From contig JAIXMO010000001.1 in NCBI GenBank assembly GCA_025677825.1, positions 806,001-870,000 of the forward strand: a stretch of DNA of 64,000 nucleotides, written 5' to 3'. A model generated the notes under the pieces. That model did no database searches, had not been told where the DNA came from, and saw only the letters and a list, made by a program, of their open reading frames with translations. Numbering within the stretch: the first letter of the stretch is position 1; every line of letters begins with the position of its first letter. Shown in pieces: positions 1-14,073 of this stretch. The position numbers and the translations under genes were made by a program. This DNA comes from Helicostylum pulchrum (taxonomy: Eukaryota > Mucoromycota > Mucoromycetes > Mucorales > Mucoraceae).

Positions 1-3000
1 AGGCGATTCAATATATTGATCGCATGTCGTCATAACGCTACATAATCTTAAAAAAAAGATCGACAGAGAAAAAAAAACTGCAATTAAACATATTACAGCT
101 GAGTGGTTTCTTAATGAGCGCTAGGCTTTCAAAAGAAAGGAAAGAAAAAGTAAATATCCATTTGAAAAAAACCTCAAATGATATACCACAGATTAATAAA
201 AAAGCTCTATTTAAAGGTGGCCCTTATTATCGAGCAGTGAATAATTTACTTCTAAAGAAAAAAGCTCACTGAGATACCTGAGTTTAAATAATCGCTCACA
301 TAAGAAATCACTGCTAAAATTGGCAGTTATAATAGATATTGGTTTTTATTTTTTAAAGAAACAGGAAACGCTTTTTGGACCCAGGTTTTTTAATAAAAAA
401 TAGGTGTTTTAACTATATCTTGGATAAAAAAAATTAAAAACGAACTTTTTTTGTTTTTTTTCAATTTTCATTTCTGGGGGTCAACCCCTTTTGAGTTTTT
501 GTGGTTATTTTATAATTACTCCGGGTCCAATTTTTTATCTTTGTGGAAAAAACATGGATAGCATAGAACTTGTTTAGACACTTTTAATCCATTTTGAATC
601 ATACTTTTAATGCAAAAACTAAAAGAGTAATCGCTGTTTTTGACGTTTTTTTTTTTTTTGGGAAAAAAATACACTTTTTTAGTGTAACATCGTGTAACCA
701 TTTTCAGAGCTTCGCGATGATGTAAAATGTAGTTTTTTATTACCGTGTTTGGTTATGGCACCGAATGTAGATATTTAAAAACTATATATTGGATTTTCAT
801 AAAAGAAAGTGCTACATCTAAAACTGGGCGAGAAAACGCGCTTTAAAGAAATGGCCATTTTAAGGACCGCCTAACTCAAAATTCAGCGAAAAAAAAACGT
901 CTAAAACGGTGATTACTCGGTCAGTATTTTTTTTACAAATATACTTACAGATGGGTTAAATGCGTCTAAACGAACACTATATTATCATTGTTTTTTACAC
1001 AGAAAAAGCCAAATTGGATCGGAAGCAATTTCAAAATAACCTCAAAGACACAATAGGGGTGTTGACCCCCCAAAATGGTCAAAAACGATCAAAAATGATC
1101 GACTGAAGGAAAAAATTAAAAATCGAGAAAAATATAAAACAACATGCAGTTTTCAATTTTGGTATTAGAGAAAAAATTATAAGGAGTAACTTTTACGAAG
1201 TAACTTGGAAAAAAGAGCCATTTCCTGATGTTTAATCATACAATGAAAACATCTTATTTCGATCACCGTAAAAGTGACTTTTTTTAGAAGTTACTTCTAA
1301 ACATTTACTTAAAAAGACGCGTTTTTAAGAGAATAATGGACGAACAATAACAAATTACAATAGTTTAAATAGTTCTCGAACTCTTCCAAGTTATTGTATA
1401 AAAAAATATGCTGTGTATCTTTTTCTGCAAGAGCTCAAACATTAAAATTATGTTGAATTCTATTAAATTTTTTATTGATGTCAATTAAAATAGTACAAAG
1501 CTACTTATTGGAATACCACATAGTAAACTGCTAGCTACAATATATAGGACTAAAAAGAATCTTTATATTCATTTTATTTGATTTATACTGCATTCCTTTT
1601 CAATATTTCATCACTTTGCAACAGTCTGTATTTAATTACTTTTCCTAGTTAAATTTCTAAAGATTCACTGCTGATATTCGCTCTATTCAAGTATAGATTG
1701 ATTGTCTTTATACTTTAATTACTTTGTAAGGTTTATTTTAGTATTCTCTCTCTATCAGTTTGATTATTATCCCTTTGTTTTAATAATATCGATTTGATTG
1801 TACACTTTGAAGACTAGACGCTTTTATATGAGTTAAATAAGACTTTTTATTATTATCAATTTTAAATTTATTTTATATATTTGGTAGCTTTGTGAAGTTG
1901 GATTCCACCCTTAAATCGAATAGTGGTGAGAGAGGTGTTTAAATCGATCCTATCACCCTTAAGTCAGGTCACTCATAAATAGATCTGCTACTGTATCTCA
2001 AAGTACAGTTGATACTGAAGCCACCTTTTTTTATTATAAGCATAAGTAACTTTACTTGATAAGTTTTTTTCTATCATCATTCCATAACGATTGAGCTTAT
2101 TTTTAAATATCATACAAAACTGCCTCGTGGGGGGTTCATCTCAGGAGATTAAGGTGGCAAGAACGTCAATCTGTATCCTCTACTTTCTACTTTCCATCTG
2201 CAAAACTGTGATTTGTGGGTTGATACATTATCCAATACCAAATAAATTTCTTTCAAAGCCTGTATCCATTACTTTTCTACTTCAAGTCTTGATTCAGAGG
2301 AAGTAACCATAACAACAAGAGTCTAAAATACAGCCCCATGAAACCATGAAACCATTGTAAATATAGAGGAAGCGGCGATAATACCAAGAGATGATGTTAG
2401 CATAAGATAGTGGCTGTGTTAATAGTCATTATTTTTTGGGCGCCCTTATTTACCTGTTTTTGAAAAAAAAGCCCCAGGTTTTTTTTTTGTGCCAGACACT
2501 TCCTTTAAAATTAGCAAATATATCGTCAATTTACAAGCTCAAAAAAGAAAAAAGGTTCTGGATATTACTTCTCACGTACCTGTTCTTGCGTACTTGTTTT
2601 ATACGTCTTATTCATTTATTTCCCTACATTGGCAATAACAAAATGTTGTAAAGTCCGTCTTGTGTAGGAGGACCATCTTACGTAGGAGGTCTTGTACAAG
2701 AGGTCATGTGCAAGAGAAAATACAAGCTTGATCTTCTTGAGTTTAGGAATTGGTCTTGAGAATGAAAGAAAGGAAAAAGAAAAAAACGATTTTTTTATAC
2801 ATGCTACATATTCACACCTTTTGATTACTATTTAAAGTCTGTTCTACTGGTTTTATTTTGACAAGTACAGATAAATCTATACCGCGTGTATTTTCCTTAT
2901 AAAAGATGTTCGGGACGCTGTTACACAAACTACCTATTCAAAATAGCATAATAACTCAAATCAACTTGTTTGTTATTCCTTATCCTGTTCGCCACCCGGA

Positions 3001-4255
3001 TATTGATCGGCGTACATATTGTGCCACTTTATTTCTCTTTAAACGGTGTATAAGTTAAGTTATCAATAATTTACATTTTGATTTTGAAATAAAACTATAT
3101 TGGTTTTGTTTCACCCTTTTTCTTATAAATACTACACTACCGGTTGTATCATAATGGAAGAGGAGTAAAGTACTTCTACGCGATGCCAGTTATATTTAAG
3201 GTCTTGATTATCGATAACTAAACCGGAGGATATACATAAACATAATATCTTTGCACATTAAAGATAGTATCGCTTCAGACTGCATAGTTAAGCGATTTTT
3301 TTATGCTGGCTCAAACGTATACTTTATTCCGAATTATGTTTCAGCCGAATAGTAAAGTAGGTGTCACGGTCGCGTTTAGATAGCCAGGTACCGTTTGTGT
3401 AATGCGAAATTCAAGAAAGAAGTTTGTTATTCTTGATACTATGAGTACAAAAGCAATTCTATACACCAAGTAAATGTCAAATAATCTCTCCCGGATATTA
3501 TTTGTAACGGTAGAGCGTAAAAAGAGTAACTAATACGTAGAATATGTCAAAGAGCTAATTTCCGAGCGAAAACAAACTATACCAATAGGACGCATACGGA
3601 GTTATTGCACACTAAAGATTTGTTATTGTACCTATCAAAATGTTCTGCTAATCCATGTCAAAAGAAAGATGGTACTACAGAAATACAGAACAAATAGCGA
3701 AAAAAGGTACCCATTAGCTTACATAAATACGCTCCCGGTTCTGCTTTTTATGTAGTAGCTAGACTTTTTTTGTTTTTTTTTTTTTTTTGTTTACCCGACG
3801 TACTTACAGCCTTCTAGCATAATGAATATCTTTAGGTGAAAAAAAAAGAACAGGCTAGTCAGTTTATCTATTTTATATACTATTAAGTCTTTCCGGATGG
3901 ATTCTGTCGCCATTAGTTGAGGTCACGGAAATACTTGTTCGAAAATTAAAAGGTTACAGACTCCATGGATTTTTTTTTAGCGGTACGACGTAATGACATG
4001 AGAAAGGATATTTAAGATGATCCAATTGGATTGATTTAATAAACGTATAGTCCGGTGAGTATGTCAGTTGCTGTCATATAATGAATTGCAGTTATCAACT
4101 TACCCTGTGATTTTACCCTTCTATATCGTTGATCAGTGTGTTTCAACACCCTTTTAAACCCAGTGATTTTTTCCCATTATTTTTTTTCCCTATTGCGCGC
4201 CAAACAGAACCTATTTTTTTTTCGTCTCTTTTTTTAACACTCAATCTTAGAAATA
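1..4255. other. Gene-poor AT-rich left flank
   Basis: I see no convincing gene here. Open frames are short, low-complexity and lack recognisable domains or splice structure. The stretch holds many A/T homopolymers, a MITE-like remnant near 1900-1993 (listed separately) and a small imperfect direct repeat around 2657-2715 built on 'gtaggagg' and 'caagagg' words. The last 150 bp or so before 4256 is T-rich and probably includes the promoter and 5' leader of the RanBP3-like gene. Confidence 0.6.
1900..1993 (-). mobile_element. MITE-like remnant, Tc1/mariner-type end
   Basis: The right end reads ...gatctgctactg followed by TA, matching the terminal CAGTAGCGGCTC of the complete element at 12925-13025 when read on the minus strand. 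It contains 'cacccttaaatcgaatagtgg', which recurs almost identically near 55312. The left end is not clearly bounded, so this is probably a truncated or diverged copy. Transposase-free; mobilised in trans if at all. Confidence 0.5.
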
Positions 4256-5831
4256 ATGTCTTCCCCATCCGATTCCTTGACTGATTTTGGTTTGTAGCTT
4301 ATATAAATGTTTTTTATTAGTTAAATATATACTAAACTTGTAATATATAGAAGAATCTGCTTTAAACAAGAAGAGAGGCAGAGCACAATCTGTCGAGCCT
4401 ATTCCTGCTCAAGAAGTAGAAGACGAAGTATGTGTACTTTTTTTTTTTGTATAATTTTTTTTTCTGTGCTCAATCCTTCTCTTTTTTTTTTTATTTATTT
4501 ATTAGCTTGCACCTAGTCAAGAAAATATTACACTTGTTTCAGCACCTAAAAAAACGTAAAAAAAAACAACGAAAAAAGTTTTTCATTAGCAAAAAAAAAA
4601 AAAATAGTTTAATTAACCATTTTTTCGTAATAGTAAACGTGACGATGAAGATAATACAACTACAGTCAACACTATTCGTAAGAATATGAAAGATATGTCA
4701 ACTACCGATAAAAATTTGACGGAAAGTCAAAGTAGCGATGATGAGACTATGAGTACAATCCATGAAGTGGAAGAAAAGACAGTTGATTCCCTTGCTAAAT
4801 TTGGTGGTGGTAAAGAAGATGACGAGGATTGGTCAGAGTTTGCTGAAGAGGAGGAAGACGAAAAGCCAACAAAGACTGAAGAATCTGATAAGCCTAAATA
4901 TACTTTTGGTGCTTCTTCTGGTTTCGGTAGTAAAGGTTGGGCTGCTTCACATCAAACTATACCCACCCCATCATCCAAGGTAAAAAAAAAAAAAAAAATT
5001 GGAATTTTTGTTGTACATGTACTAATACCTAGAGTTTTTTTAAGCCTACATTTGGTGGATTTGGAAGTAGTTCAGGTTTCGGTGGATTCAAATCTAGTTC
5101 AACTACAACAAATAATACATCATCTACAAAAGAAACTAGTTCTGTACCTTCTTTTGGCTCATTTGCAAAGGCAACCACTTCTCCTTTTGCAGCAGCAGCA
5201 GCAGCAGCAGGTAATGCTTTAAGTGCGCCTGATTCGCCTGCTACTTCATCTACTAGTACGGAATTAGATAGTGGTAGTAAAGACAATGAATTAAATGAAA
5301 GCGATAATGAAACCAACAATACTGATACGCCTACTGCATTTGGAGAGGGTGCCAAGGTTAAAGTACCTGGAGTTAAACAACAAACTGAGGGTAAAAATGA
5401 CAATAGTGTATTTTATATAATATACATATATATTGATTCGTTTAAACTTAGTTACTACGGGAGAAGAAGATGAAGATACTATTTATCAAACAAAGGGTAA
5501 ATTACTTGTTTTGGATACTACTACTGGTAATTGGAAGGAACGTGGTGTTGGTACATTCCGTATTAATATGAAGGAAGAAGACAAAAAGTTACAAACACGT
5601 CTCGTTATGAGAACAGACTCTGTTTTCAGGGTCATTTTAAATTTGTTGCTTTTTGAGGGTATGAAAGTATTTATTATGCAAGATAAATTCGTTAGATTTG
5701 CAGGATTTGAAAAGCAAGACGATAACGCTGAAACTAAATTGGTTAGTTATGCTCTTAAATTATCAAACCCTACTATTGCAAATGAAGTTTGTGATCAAAT
5801 TATCTCTTGCATTCCCACTTCTTCCACATAA
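4256..5831 (+). CDS. YRB2: Ran-binding protein, Yrb2/RanBP3-like
   Basis: Probably a nuclear Ran-binding cofactor for Crm1-dependent export. Five exons join in phase: a 34-nt first exon (MSSPSDSLTDFG), a basic KKRGRAQ segment, a short exon ending APKKT, the acidic middle, and the Ran-binding-domain exon at about 5453-5831. An FG-containing stretch (TFGASSGFGSKG, then TFGGFGSSSGFGGF) precedes a poly-Ala tract and the RanBD1-type domain, with 'DTIYQTKGKLLVLD', 'GNWKERGVGTFRIN' and 'RLVMRTDSVFRVILN'. This order (basic N-terminus, FG patch, C-terminal RanBD) matches yeast Yrb2, including the WKERGVG core. Nup50 also carries FG motifs and a RanBD, but the KRGR start and length fit Yrb2/RanBP3 better. 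The exon 2 to exon 4 junctions are my own reading. Confidence 0.85.
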
Positions 5832-5956
5832 AAAAAGACATCATATATAAAAAAACAACAACAAAAACAAATCAAAATTATAAGCATTTCCCCGTTATTT
5901 TTTTTTCTTTATTATACATACAAGCCACTCAATTAGAAGAAAAAAAAAGTACCCAG

Positions 5957-5958
<2 letters not shown>

Positions 5959-5995
<37 letters not shown>
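5959..5995. repeat. 37-bp poly-T run
   Basis: An uninterrupted T tract lies about 50 bp upstream of the THADA-like start codon, between that gene and the RanBP3-like gene. It is among the longest homopolymers of the window. Its true length may be uncertain because long homopolymers are error-prone. Confidence 0.9.
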
Positions 5996-5998
<3 letters not shown>

Positions 5999-6047
5999 TT
6001 TTATCTTTTTTTTTTATATATCTTTCTTATATATACTTTATAGAAAT

Positions 6048-9000
6048 ATGGAAAAGGCAAGAAAGGGTTTAAAACCCGTTAAACTTCCTTCTCAGTTATT
6101 TACTTCCTGGAAAACAATTATCGATAACTATGTTTCCGTAAACAAAACCAAACTCATTCCAGTTGTATTAACACTTGAAAAACTTATTGGCTGTCAAGAA
6201 GCCAACTATGACCAACAAGCACGTTGTATTAAAGAAGCTGGTAAAATAACAATACAAAATAATCCATAGTATACGACGACAGCAAACTAAAGTACATTAA
6301 TTTAGTTAAGGCTATGCAAAAGAATGTAAACAACTTGGATAAATTACGACCTCAAGACTTACAACAAATCAAATCTATTGTGGAACCTATCGCTTCACTT
6401 GGTTATTTTGGAGCATGCGAAAATTTATCTAGACGTACCTTTGTTCCTCTTTTAGAAGCTTCAATTCAATGTACTGGAAACGACAACATTACGTTTAACA
6501 AATACTATATGCAGTATATCTCAAATCAATCAACAGAACCAACTTTTGATGGCAAACCACTTTCTCAAAGAGCTTTAACCATTTATGCTACATTAAGCTT
6601 CAATTTAGGACGTAATTTAATTATCGAAAATTATCAGCATACACTTAAATATCTTGTGGATGGAATTCAAGAAGCTCAATATCAGTTAAAGAACAATAAT
6701 ACGCATGTAGATCAATTTATGAACGATATTCAATTTACTGTAAAGACCGTTCTTGTCTTATTATCGAGACAATTAGAAATCGCACCTCGCATGTTTGAAA
6801 AAGTAGAGTCTAGTCAAAGAGATGCAGATGTTGCTCTTTTGGGCGATTTGATCAAAACTTTATTAGATATTTGTGTAGATACCACTACCTATATTAGAGA
6901 GTGTAATCAGGTAGCTGGTATGGCTATTGGTGCATTTATTAATTTAGCTAGTGATATTGAGTTTGCTAGGGATTGGGTACTCGGTTGGTTCTTTACTACT
7001 ACATCCAACCCTACTGTTCAGCATATTGAGACTGCATTGGGTGTGCCTAAACCCTGTCAAAAGTTAGTCGGAACCGAAGGTTGGACTAGTCGTCATGCCC
7101 CAATGGTCTTTGCGCTAAGAGGTTTAGTTTCTAGTTTAAGAAAGGAAATTGTGATTCAAGATTGTCCTTCTCAATTATCTCTTGTCCCTGCCATTGCAAA
7201 GTAAGCTTCTTTTTTCTTTTTCTTTTTTTAAAAAAAAAGAAGATATAATGTAAGCTAATTTCTTCTTCTTTTTTTTTAAAAAAAAGCTCACCTATAAAGA
7301 ATTTACAAGAGATCATTTTTACCAGTATCGATTTATTCTGCGCTAGAGCCGAACTCGACTCCTCTTGTAAAGTTATTGCATTTGAATCCATGGCAACTTG
7401 GCTACAACAAACCAAGGAAATGATGGAAAAGAACCCCGAGCTTATGACATCTGTATCCGGCCCCATTATTCCCGACAACATGAACGCCTTAATTCAATAC
7501 GTTTGGGATCACTGGGACGACCCTACCGACTCCATTCAACATAAAGTACGAACCATCTTTGAACTCTCCCTTGTCACCTTGGAGATTAAAACTAAATTTA
7601 ACAACCAACAAGATCAATATACACAATTTGTGCATAACTTATTAAAGAACTTGTTGAGTATGGATTGGCATCGTAAAGTTAAATATTCGCTTTTAAACAT
7701 GTTGGTTGAAAAGGTCAATACAGATGCATTTTTAAGTATTGAACCTCATTTGTTTAAAAAGTGTTTGGTATCTATGGATAGTTTGGTGTTATGTCCTCAA
7801 ATCACCTTCTTTATTTTGGCCTTCTTGTATCGTCGTGTACAGGATAAAATCCCTGGGTGTCAAAAGTTTAGGGGACATAATGAAAAGATTAAGTCGAGTC
7901 AAGATGCTGAAGTTATCAAGGCCACCAATGAATGGGTTGAACTTTGGGTCGGTCCTTTGCTTGAATGTTTAACTGCCCCCTCTGAATTATTGCGCAAGAA
8001 TGTCAGTGGATTTTTATTACAACCTTTATTTAAGGTGGGCCCTCAATCATTTTGGTATATTGTACGTGTTTTACAAGATACCAAACACCCCTTGTGGCGA
8101 ACACTCGACAGCAAACTTCGTTTGAACGCATTTATTGCTGTATTGAAAGCAGGAAGAGGATTAGATATTGTAGACGGTACTGCCTATACCGGCGATTCTA
8201 TGCAAGACGGAAAGATCTCTGTCGACACATTGAAATTAGCCATCTACCATAGTGACTCTCAAGTTCGTATGGATGTACTTGGTTTACTTTGTGAATCTCG
8301 TAAGGCTACAGCAGAAGTAACCCCTACTGAATTAGAAATGTTGAAACTCTTTATTCCTCTCAACATGAACTCTACTGCTCCCGAGTTCCGTCAACAAATG
8401 TGTGCTCATCTCTCTAAAATCTTGACCCGTCTTCGTGGTAACCTTTATTCTCAATACAGAAATTATAAATCTTTAGTTATTTATGCTGAAAAGACAGAAG
8501 GCGATAAGAAACGAATCGCATTAGAGGAAGCACAAGTTATTTTGATCATTATTGATCAGGCTAAATCTTTCTTGTTTTGGCTTTGTGATCATGTTGCTGA
8601 ATCACTTTACCCTGGTGCCTCTTACCAACGTGTGGCTACTGCATTGCGTATCTTGAGCATCACCGTCAAGATTTTTGGTGTTACTGAATTACCTCCTATT
8701 GAGGGTTTTACTGATCAACAACCTGATTTCCCATTCAAGATGCCTATTGCCAACCCTCGTCTTTCCAAATTACTGATCGATGTGTTCTTAAATGCCTATG
8801 ATTTTAACCGTGTACAAGCTTTTGAAATTTTGTGCCAATTCCCTAGTCCTCTTCCCGGTATTGAATCCAAGAATGATGTGCAGGACTTACTTTGGTGGGG
8901 TTTAAATAACGTAGTCAGCACGCGTGCGGGTGAAAGTGACAGTGGTGCTATGGTGTTCCGTTTAATCTTTACTAAATATGTCGTTGGTCTTGGATTTGAC

Positions 9001-12000
9001 TTGAGTCCTGAACAAAATGTACTTGTTGAGGCAAACTCTGATCAAGATGCTGCTGTCGTGTTTACAGAGAGGTTATTGGACTTACTTGAGAAACAAGTCA
9101 AGGTTGCAAAATCTAATATTTTATTAGCTGCACAACAGCATCCTATGCATGGTACTTTGTTGGCTTTGCAATACGTTTTCCAGGAATTGAATTATTCCAG
9201 TGCTAATGTTAAGAATAACTTTGCTGCTTGGAGAAAGACACATGCTCGTGCTATTGAATTGATTCATGTTACTTGTGATACAGTTATGCCAGTCTTATCT
9301 GATCCTTCTCCTGAAGGACAAGTTCCTACAGATTATCGTGAGGAAGAAGATGAAGAGGACGAAGAAGAAGAAGTGGACGACGATGAAAATTCAGGACCTA
9401 AACATCAAGTTATTTTAAGTTGCTGTTGGCGTGCTGTTAAAGAAGCCAGTTCGTTATTACAAGTCATTGTCTCTAAGGCTCCTGCTTCTCCTCAAGAATC
9501 CGATTCAACTATTCTTACTCATCAAGATTTAGTAAAGAGTGGATCCTTGTTCCGCCACCTGTTGACTAATATTAGACATCGTGGTGCTTTCTCAGCTGTT
9601 TATCCTGCTTATGTTTCATTAAGTACAAGACTGCTTACTTCTCGTGATGCATCTATTTCTCAAATTCCTGCTCAATGGTTACAAGAAAACTTGGATAGTT
9701 TAACATCTAGCAATATTTCAATTACTCGTCGTAGTGCTGGCCTCCCACTTTGTATTTTGGCTATTGTTAGCAGTGAACCTTCCGTCAAGAAGGATTTGCT
9801 TAGTAAGGCTATGAAGTATTTAATGGACCTTGCTCGTCAGGAACCTCCTGTTGATGCTGATCAAAGAATTGATTTGCCTCAGGTCCATGCTTATAATATT
9901 ATGCGTACTATCTTTATGGATTCCAAGTTGGGTACACATGTTTTGGAATATGCTTCTGATGGCTTCTCACTTGCTATTAATGGGTTCTCATCTTTCAGGT
10001 AATTAATTTTTCTTTTTTTTTAAAAAAACAAACAGGTACTAATTTACTGCTTTTCTCTTTTAGTTGGGCTATTCGTAACTGTTCCGTAATGTTGTTTTCT
10101 ACATTATTGCAAAGAACTTTCGGTACTAAAAAGACCAGAGACGAACATAGTAGTGTCAACACTTTAACTGGTCGTGAATTCTTCGTTCGATTCCCTGACC
10201 TTCATCCTTACCTTTTGAAGGAACTTGGTGTTGCAGTTGACCAATTATTAAAGAACTCTTTAGCTGCTAGTGTTCATCCTGGTCTCTACCCTATTTTGAC
10301 TCTCTTGTCGCGTATGCAACCTTCAACTGAAGATATTAACGATCAAGAAACTATCTTGACACCTTTTATTCCGTTGGTTATGCCTTGTGCTGCTAGTGCC
10401 ATCTACAAGACGCGTGAGATGGCCGCTAGAGCTTTGGTCCCACTTGTATTACACGTGGTTCCTACAATCAAGCACCTTTTACAAATCTCAAATACCACAA
10501 CCCAAAATGAAATTCATGGTAGATTACTTCAAGTTCAGTTCTTGTCGCGTGGACATCTTTATACTAGCTCTGATAGTATTGCTTGTTATCGTCAGTTTAT
10601 TAGCGAGTTGCCTGAATGGGTCAGTTGTTGGTTACAATTGTTGTGTGAAAGTAGGTTCTGTAATATGAATAGTGCCTTGCTTTTGAATATTTTAAGTGAG
10701 TTCTTTTTGATACCAAGTGGATGACAACTGGAGGAAAAGATAAAGAAGTAACTGAAGGTAAACATATAACAAGTATTTTTTTTTTTTAGAGTATTTAAAA
10801 ACTAATCTTTTTTTATATAGAATTAATTAAACTTTCAAATGAAAAGTTTGCTGGTGTTCGTATCTTTGCAAAGGAATACTGTATGACATCTATTAAAGAA
10901 GATCAAGTCTCTGGTATCGGATCTTATTTGGTTCGTGAAAGTATGGCCAATATCACCGTTATGGGTACCTTACACAAACTTTACGCCAAGGTAGACGACC
11001 TTTTGTTCTTATTGCAAGATCGTGATTACGAAGTTCGACTTTTGGTCTTGCAAAAGCTTTTAAATTATTTCAATAACCAAACCGAAACTTCGGCTGATTG
11101 TGTCTCTGGTAACAACCGTTTACAATCTCTTCTTGTGCAGAGAACCTTTGAGGGAGAAGATAGCTTGAACTGTTATGTCTTGACTGCAAAACTCTTAATG
11201 GCACTTAGTCCCAAGGACCCTTATCCTTCTCATTCTGATATGCCATTTACGTTACAACAATACTGGGACAGACTTGTAGTTCAGTTTGCAGAAAAGAGAG
11301 CGTTATCAGTAACTGAATCTGTTCTTCCTTTATTGGGTGCATTACTTTCTCAAATCCTTGGTCAAGACCTTGAAATGGGCTGGGTTCAACAATGTCTTGG
11401 TACTTGGAGTGCGTATATTGAAAAGTATAGCCAAAAGGATATCACTTTACCTTTACGTGAGGCGGTGGTCAAGTCTCTTCAGTTTACGTCTACACAAGTG
11501 TTCGCTAATACTTTGGAAACGAACGATAAGGAAGATGCTAGGGTTACAGCTGCTTTGGCAATGACCCAGTTGTTGCAAGATGATGATGTTGATGTTCGTG
11601 ACGATACTGCTTGTATTGTGTCGGAGGCACTTCAGTTGCCCGCACCAGTTCATCATGAACGCGCTCTTGAGTTAGTTCATAAGTATTTGACTAGTAGGTT
11701 TGATCAATCTAAACTGTTGAAGACTTCTCTTCAAAATACACTTGTTGGACCTGAATCTTTACGTAAGTTTTTTTTTTTTTTACCAAAAAAAAATACCATT
11801 ATAATTAACATGTTTATTTAGAAACTGTTTGGGATAATGAGCTTTCTCAATCCAAGGTTTTATTCGCCAAGGAAGATCCTAATATTTTCAAGGAAGATTT
11901 AATTGATGTACAATGGGCCCATGTTGACCTTGATACGCTCCATATGAAACATCAATTGCAAAGTGTGAACTTGGATTCTATAAAGTCTAGATCTCAACAA

Positions 12001-12272
12001 CTTTCTGTATTATGTAAATGTTTAAAGAAAATGTCTAGAACGGTATGTACTATTTTTTTTTTTTTTTTGCTGCTTGATAAGAAAAAATTGATACTAAATT
12101 TATATTTTTATTAGTATATGCAAAACGGACCGTTTGGTATCTCTTCTAGAGCTGCTATCTTTATGGCAGCTTACCGAAACATTTTATGGTTACATATTGA
12201 ACTTGAATTATTAGAGAATGTTCAATTGATGAATCAAGATCTTTTAAGTGCTATCAAAGGTAAAGCAAAAAA

Positions 12273-12305
<33 letters not shown>

Positions 12306-12515
12306 ACACAGTTTGAGAAAATCTAACATGTAAAAATAGATCTTTCTGGTTCACTTGAAGAATTAAAACAAGATTGGGTTCATCCTTTAATTTGGGAACT
12401 GTTACGTGGTGATGTTGGTTTATACTCAAAAATTAGATTCTTTTTAAAGCGTCGTCAAGAGCTTGTTGTGTTTGATAAAATGTTCTTGCTTGCTCCTGAT
12501 TCAAGACACTTGTAG
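6048..12515 (+). CDS. TRM732: THADA/Trm732-family HEAT-repeat protein (DUF2428)
   Basis: Large alpha-solenoid protein of roughly 1,970 residues. In yeast Trm732 partners the methyltransferase Trm7 for 2'-O-methylation of tRNA position 32; animal THADA is the orthologue. The DUF2428 signature is clear: 'RRSAGLPLCILAI' near 9730, then across the intron after 10000 'SWAIRNCSVMLFSTLL' and 'RTFG', both hallmark THADA strings. An acidic loop (EEEDEEDEEEEVDDDE) sits near 9340. Exons join in phase at about 7200/7287, 9999/10065, 11763/11821, 12042/12115 and 12258/12339. Two places are uncertain: the first intron starting at 6241 can end at 6269 or 6305, and the exon end near 10690-10750 has competing solutions. 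The stop is the TAG at 12513-12515. Confidence 0.85.
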
Positions 12516-14073
12516 AGCTTTTTTTTGTAGCAATAAAGATGAAGCACTTTTTTTTTAAAAAAAAAATGATGCGAAGCACAAAATATCAACCAATAATGTA
12601 AGATATTTGGCATCACTTTAAATATGTGTTTAAGGCAGATTGTAAAAATGACAGTTTTGGGTTTTTAAGAAAGAAAAAAAAAGTCTTCCCTTTCAATACG
12701 CACTAAAACAGGTTTGGGAGATTCAATTTAAAAAGATCATTCTGGCCCAAGATAAATGTCACAAAGAAAAACTTGATTCATACCTTTTTTTTTAATCGTA
12801 ATTTAACAGTAAAATATCTTTACTTCTGAATCATGAAACTTCCCGACAATGGGTACGCTCGCTCTTTCTCTGTTTTTTTTTCTAGAGTTTAAACTGGAAA
12901 AACCTTTTGCGATTAAAAAAAATACAGTAGCGGCTCTATTTAGGGGTAACCTGATTTAAGGGTATGTTCGATATAAGGGTGGCTTTCTTCCACATTTCGG
13001 CCACCCTTAAATAAAGCCGCTACTGTAGTACTTGGGCGGGGGATTTCGTATGAATAAACTAGGTACAACCGTACAATGAAGCTAAGGAGAAATAATGGAC
13101 GCACAAAAAAAAGAAGAACAATATGAGTTACAACAGCTGATTTTCATATGATAACAGGTACTTTACGTATAGAAGCGATGTTTTTTTAATAGCGTATAAG
13201 TAGAAAGGAAATTGTAAATAATATGGTCGTTGAAACTATACTTGGCTCCAATACAAAAGATCAATACATACTCGCATTGGCCTATTAAATGGCCAATCCG
13301 CACAATTTCTGTATTTACGCAAGTTAAGTGAAGACAATCTCCCCTCCTGTATTAATTAAAGTACAACATACAGTCGATAAAGATTTTATTTTGAGGCTCA
13401 TGGATTACTCCATTTCTGTATACCGTCAACATAGAAAAATCCCCTCCCTGTCATTATCACCTTTGTAATTTCCACAATGAAATAAAAACTACAGCGATCA
13501 GTATTCCTATGTGGTTCTTTATGAAGTTTATAAAAACCACAAACAACAATGGTCTTTTCTCGAGACATTGTGTAGTGCTAGAAACTCATTTATCCAAATG
13601 GCCTCTGCTTGTAGATACATCTATCTCTCTCATACGTATTACATACCTAGAATAATGCTAATTGTTTGGTTAAAAACAGCCTAATCCTTATTTGTGATTG
13701 CATTAATTACGGTTGCTAATTAGAGTATCTTCTGCTGATAATACTCGTTGGTTTGTGTGGTAAAGAATCTTCTTTTATAATGTTTTATACTTTGTCTCAA
13801 AAATAAATTTTAGACACGTCGATGAGCGATGGATTAGAAAAAACGAGGGATATTTTAGATAAAAGGTAAAGAGTGGAAGATCTCCGTAAATCGCTATAAA
13901 CCAAATTAAGTTCAAACTCTATTCGAATTTAATTGGTTGAATGCTCTACTATATTTTCGAGAGATGTACCACCAAGTTCACAAAAAAAAAAAAAGATTGA
14001 AGCACACTGTATATTTTTTTCCCCCCTTTTTTTTTTCTCTCTTTTTTCTTTAATTCTAACAATAACTTTCATC
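12516..14073. other. Intergenic spacer between THADA-like and BEM1-like genes
   Basis: No gene seen. It contains a T9A10 palindrome at 12548-12566 just after the THADA-like stop, a complete 101-bp MITE at 12925-13025, and a pyrimidine-rich leader (about 14015-14060) directly before the BEM1-like start. Confidence 0.65.
12925..13025. mobile_element. Complete 101-bp MITE, Tc1/mariner type
   Basis: The element starts CAGTAGCGGCTCTATTTAGG and ends with the inverted counterpart, ...AAATAAAGCCGCTACTG, flanked on both sides by TA (12923-12924 and 13026-13027). About 23 of the outer 27 bases of the two ends match when one is reverse-complemented. TA duplication plus CAGT termini are the classic signature of Tc1/mariner-derived MITEs. 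The interior has two further 'taagggt' words and no coding capacity. Related copies lie at 1900-1993, 54913-55028 and 55298-55377. Confidence 0.85.
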
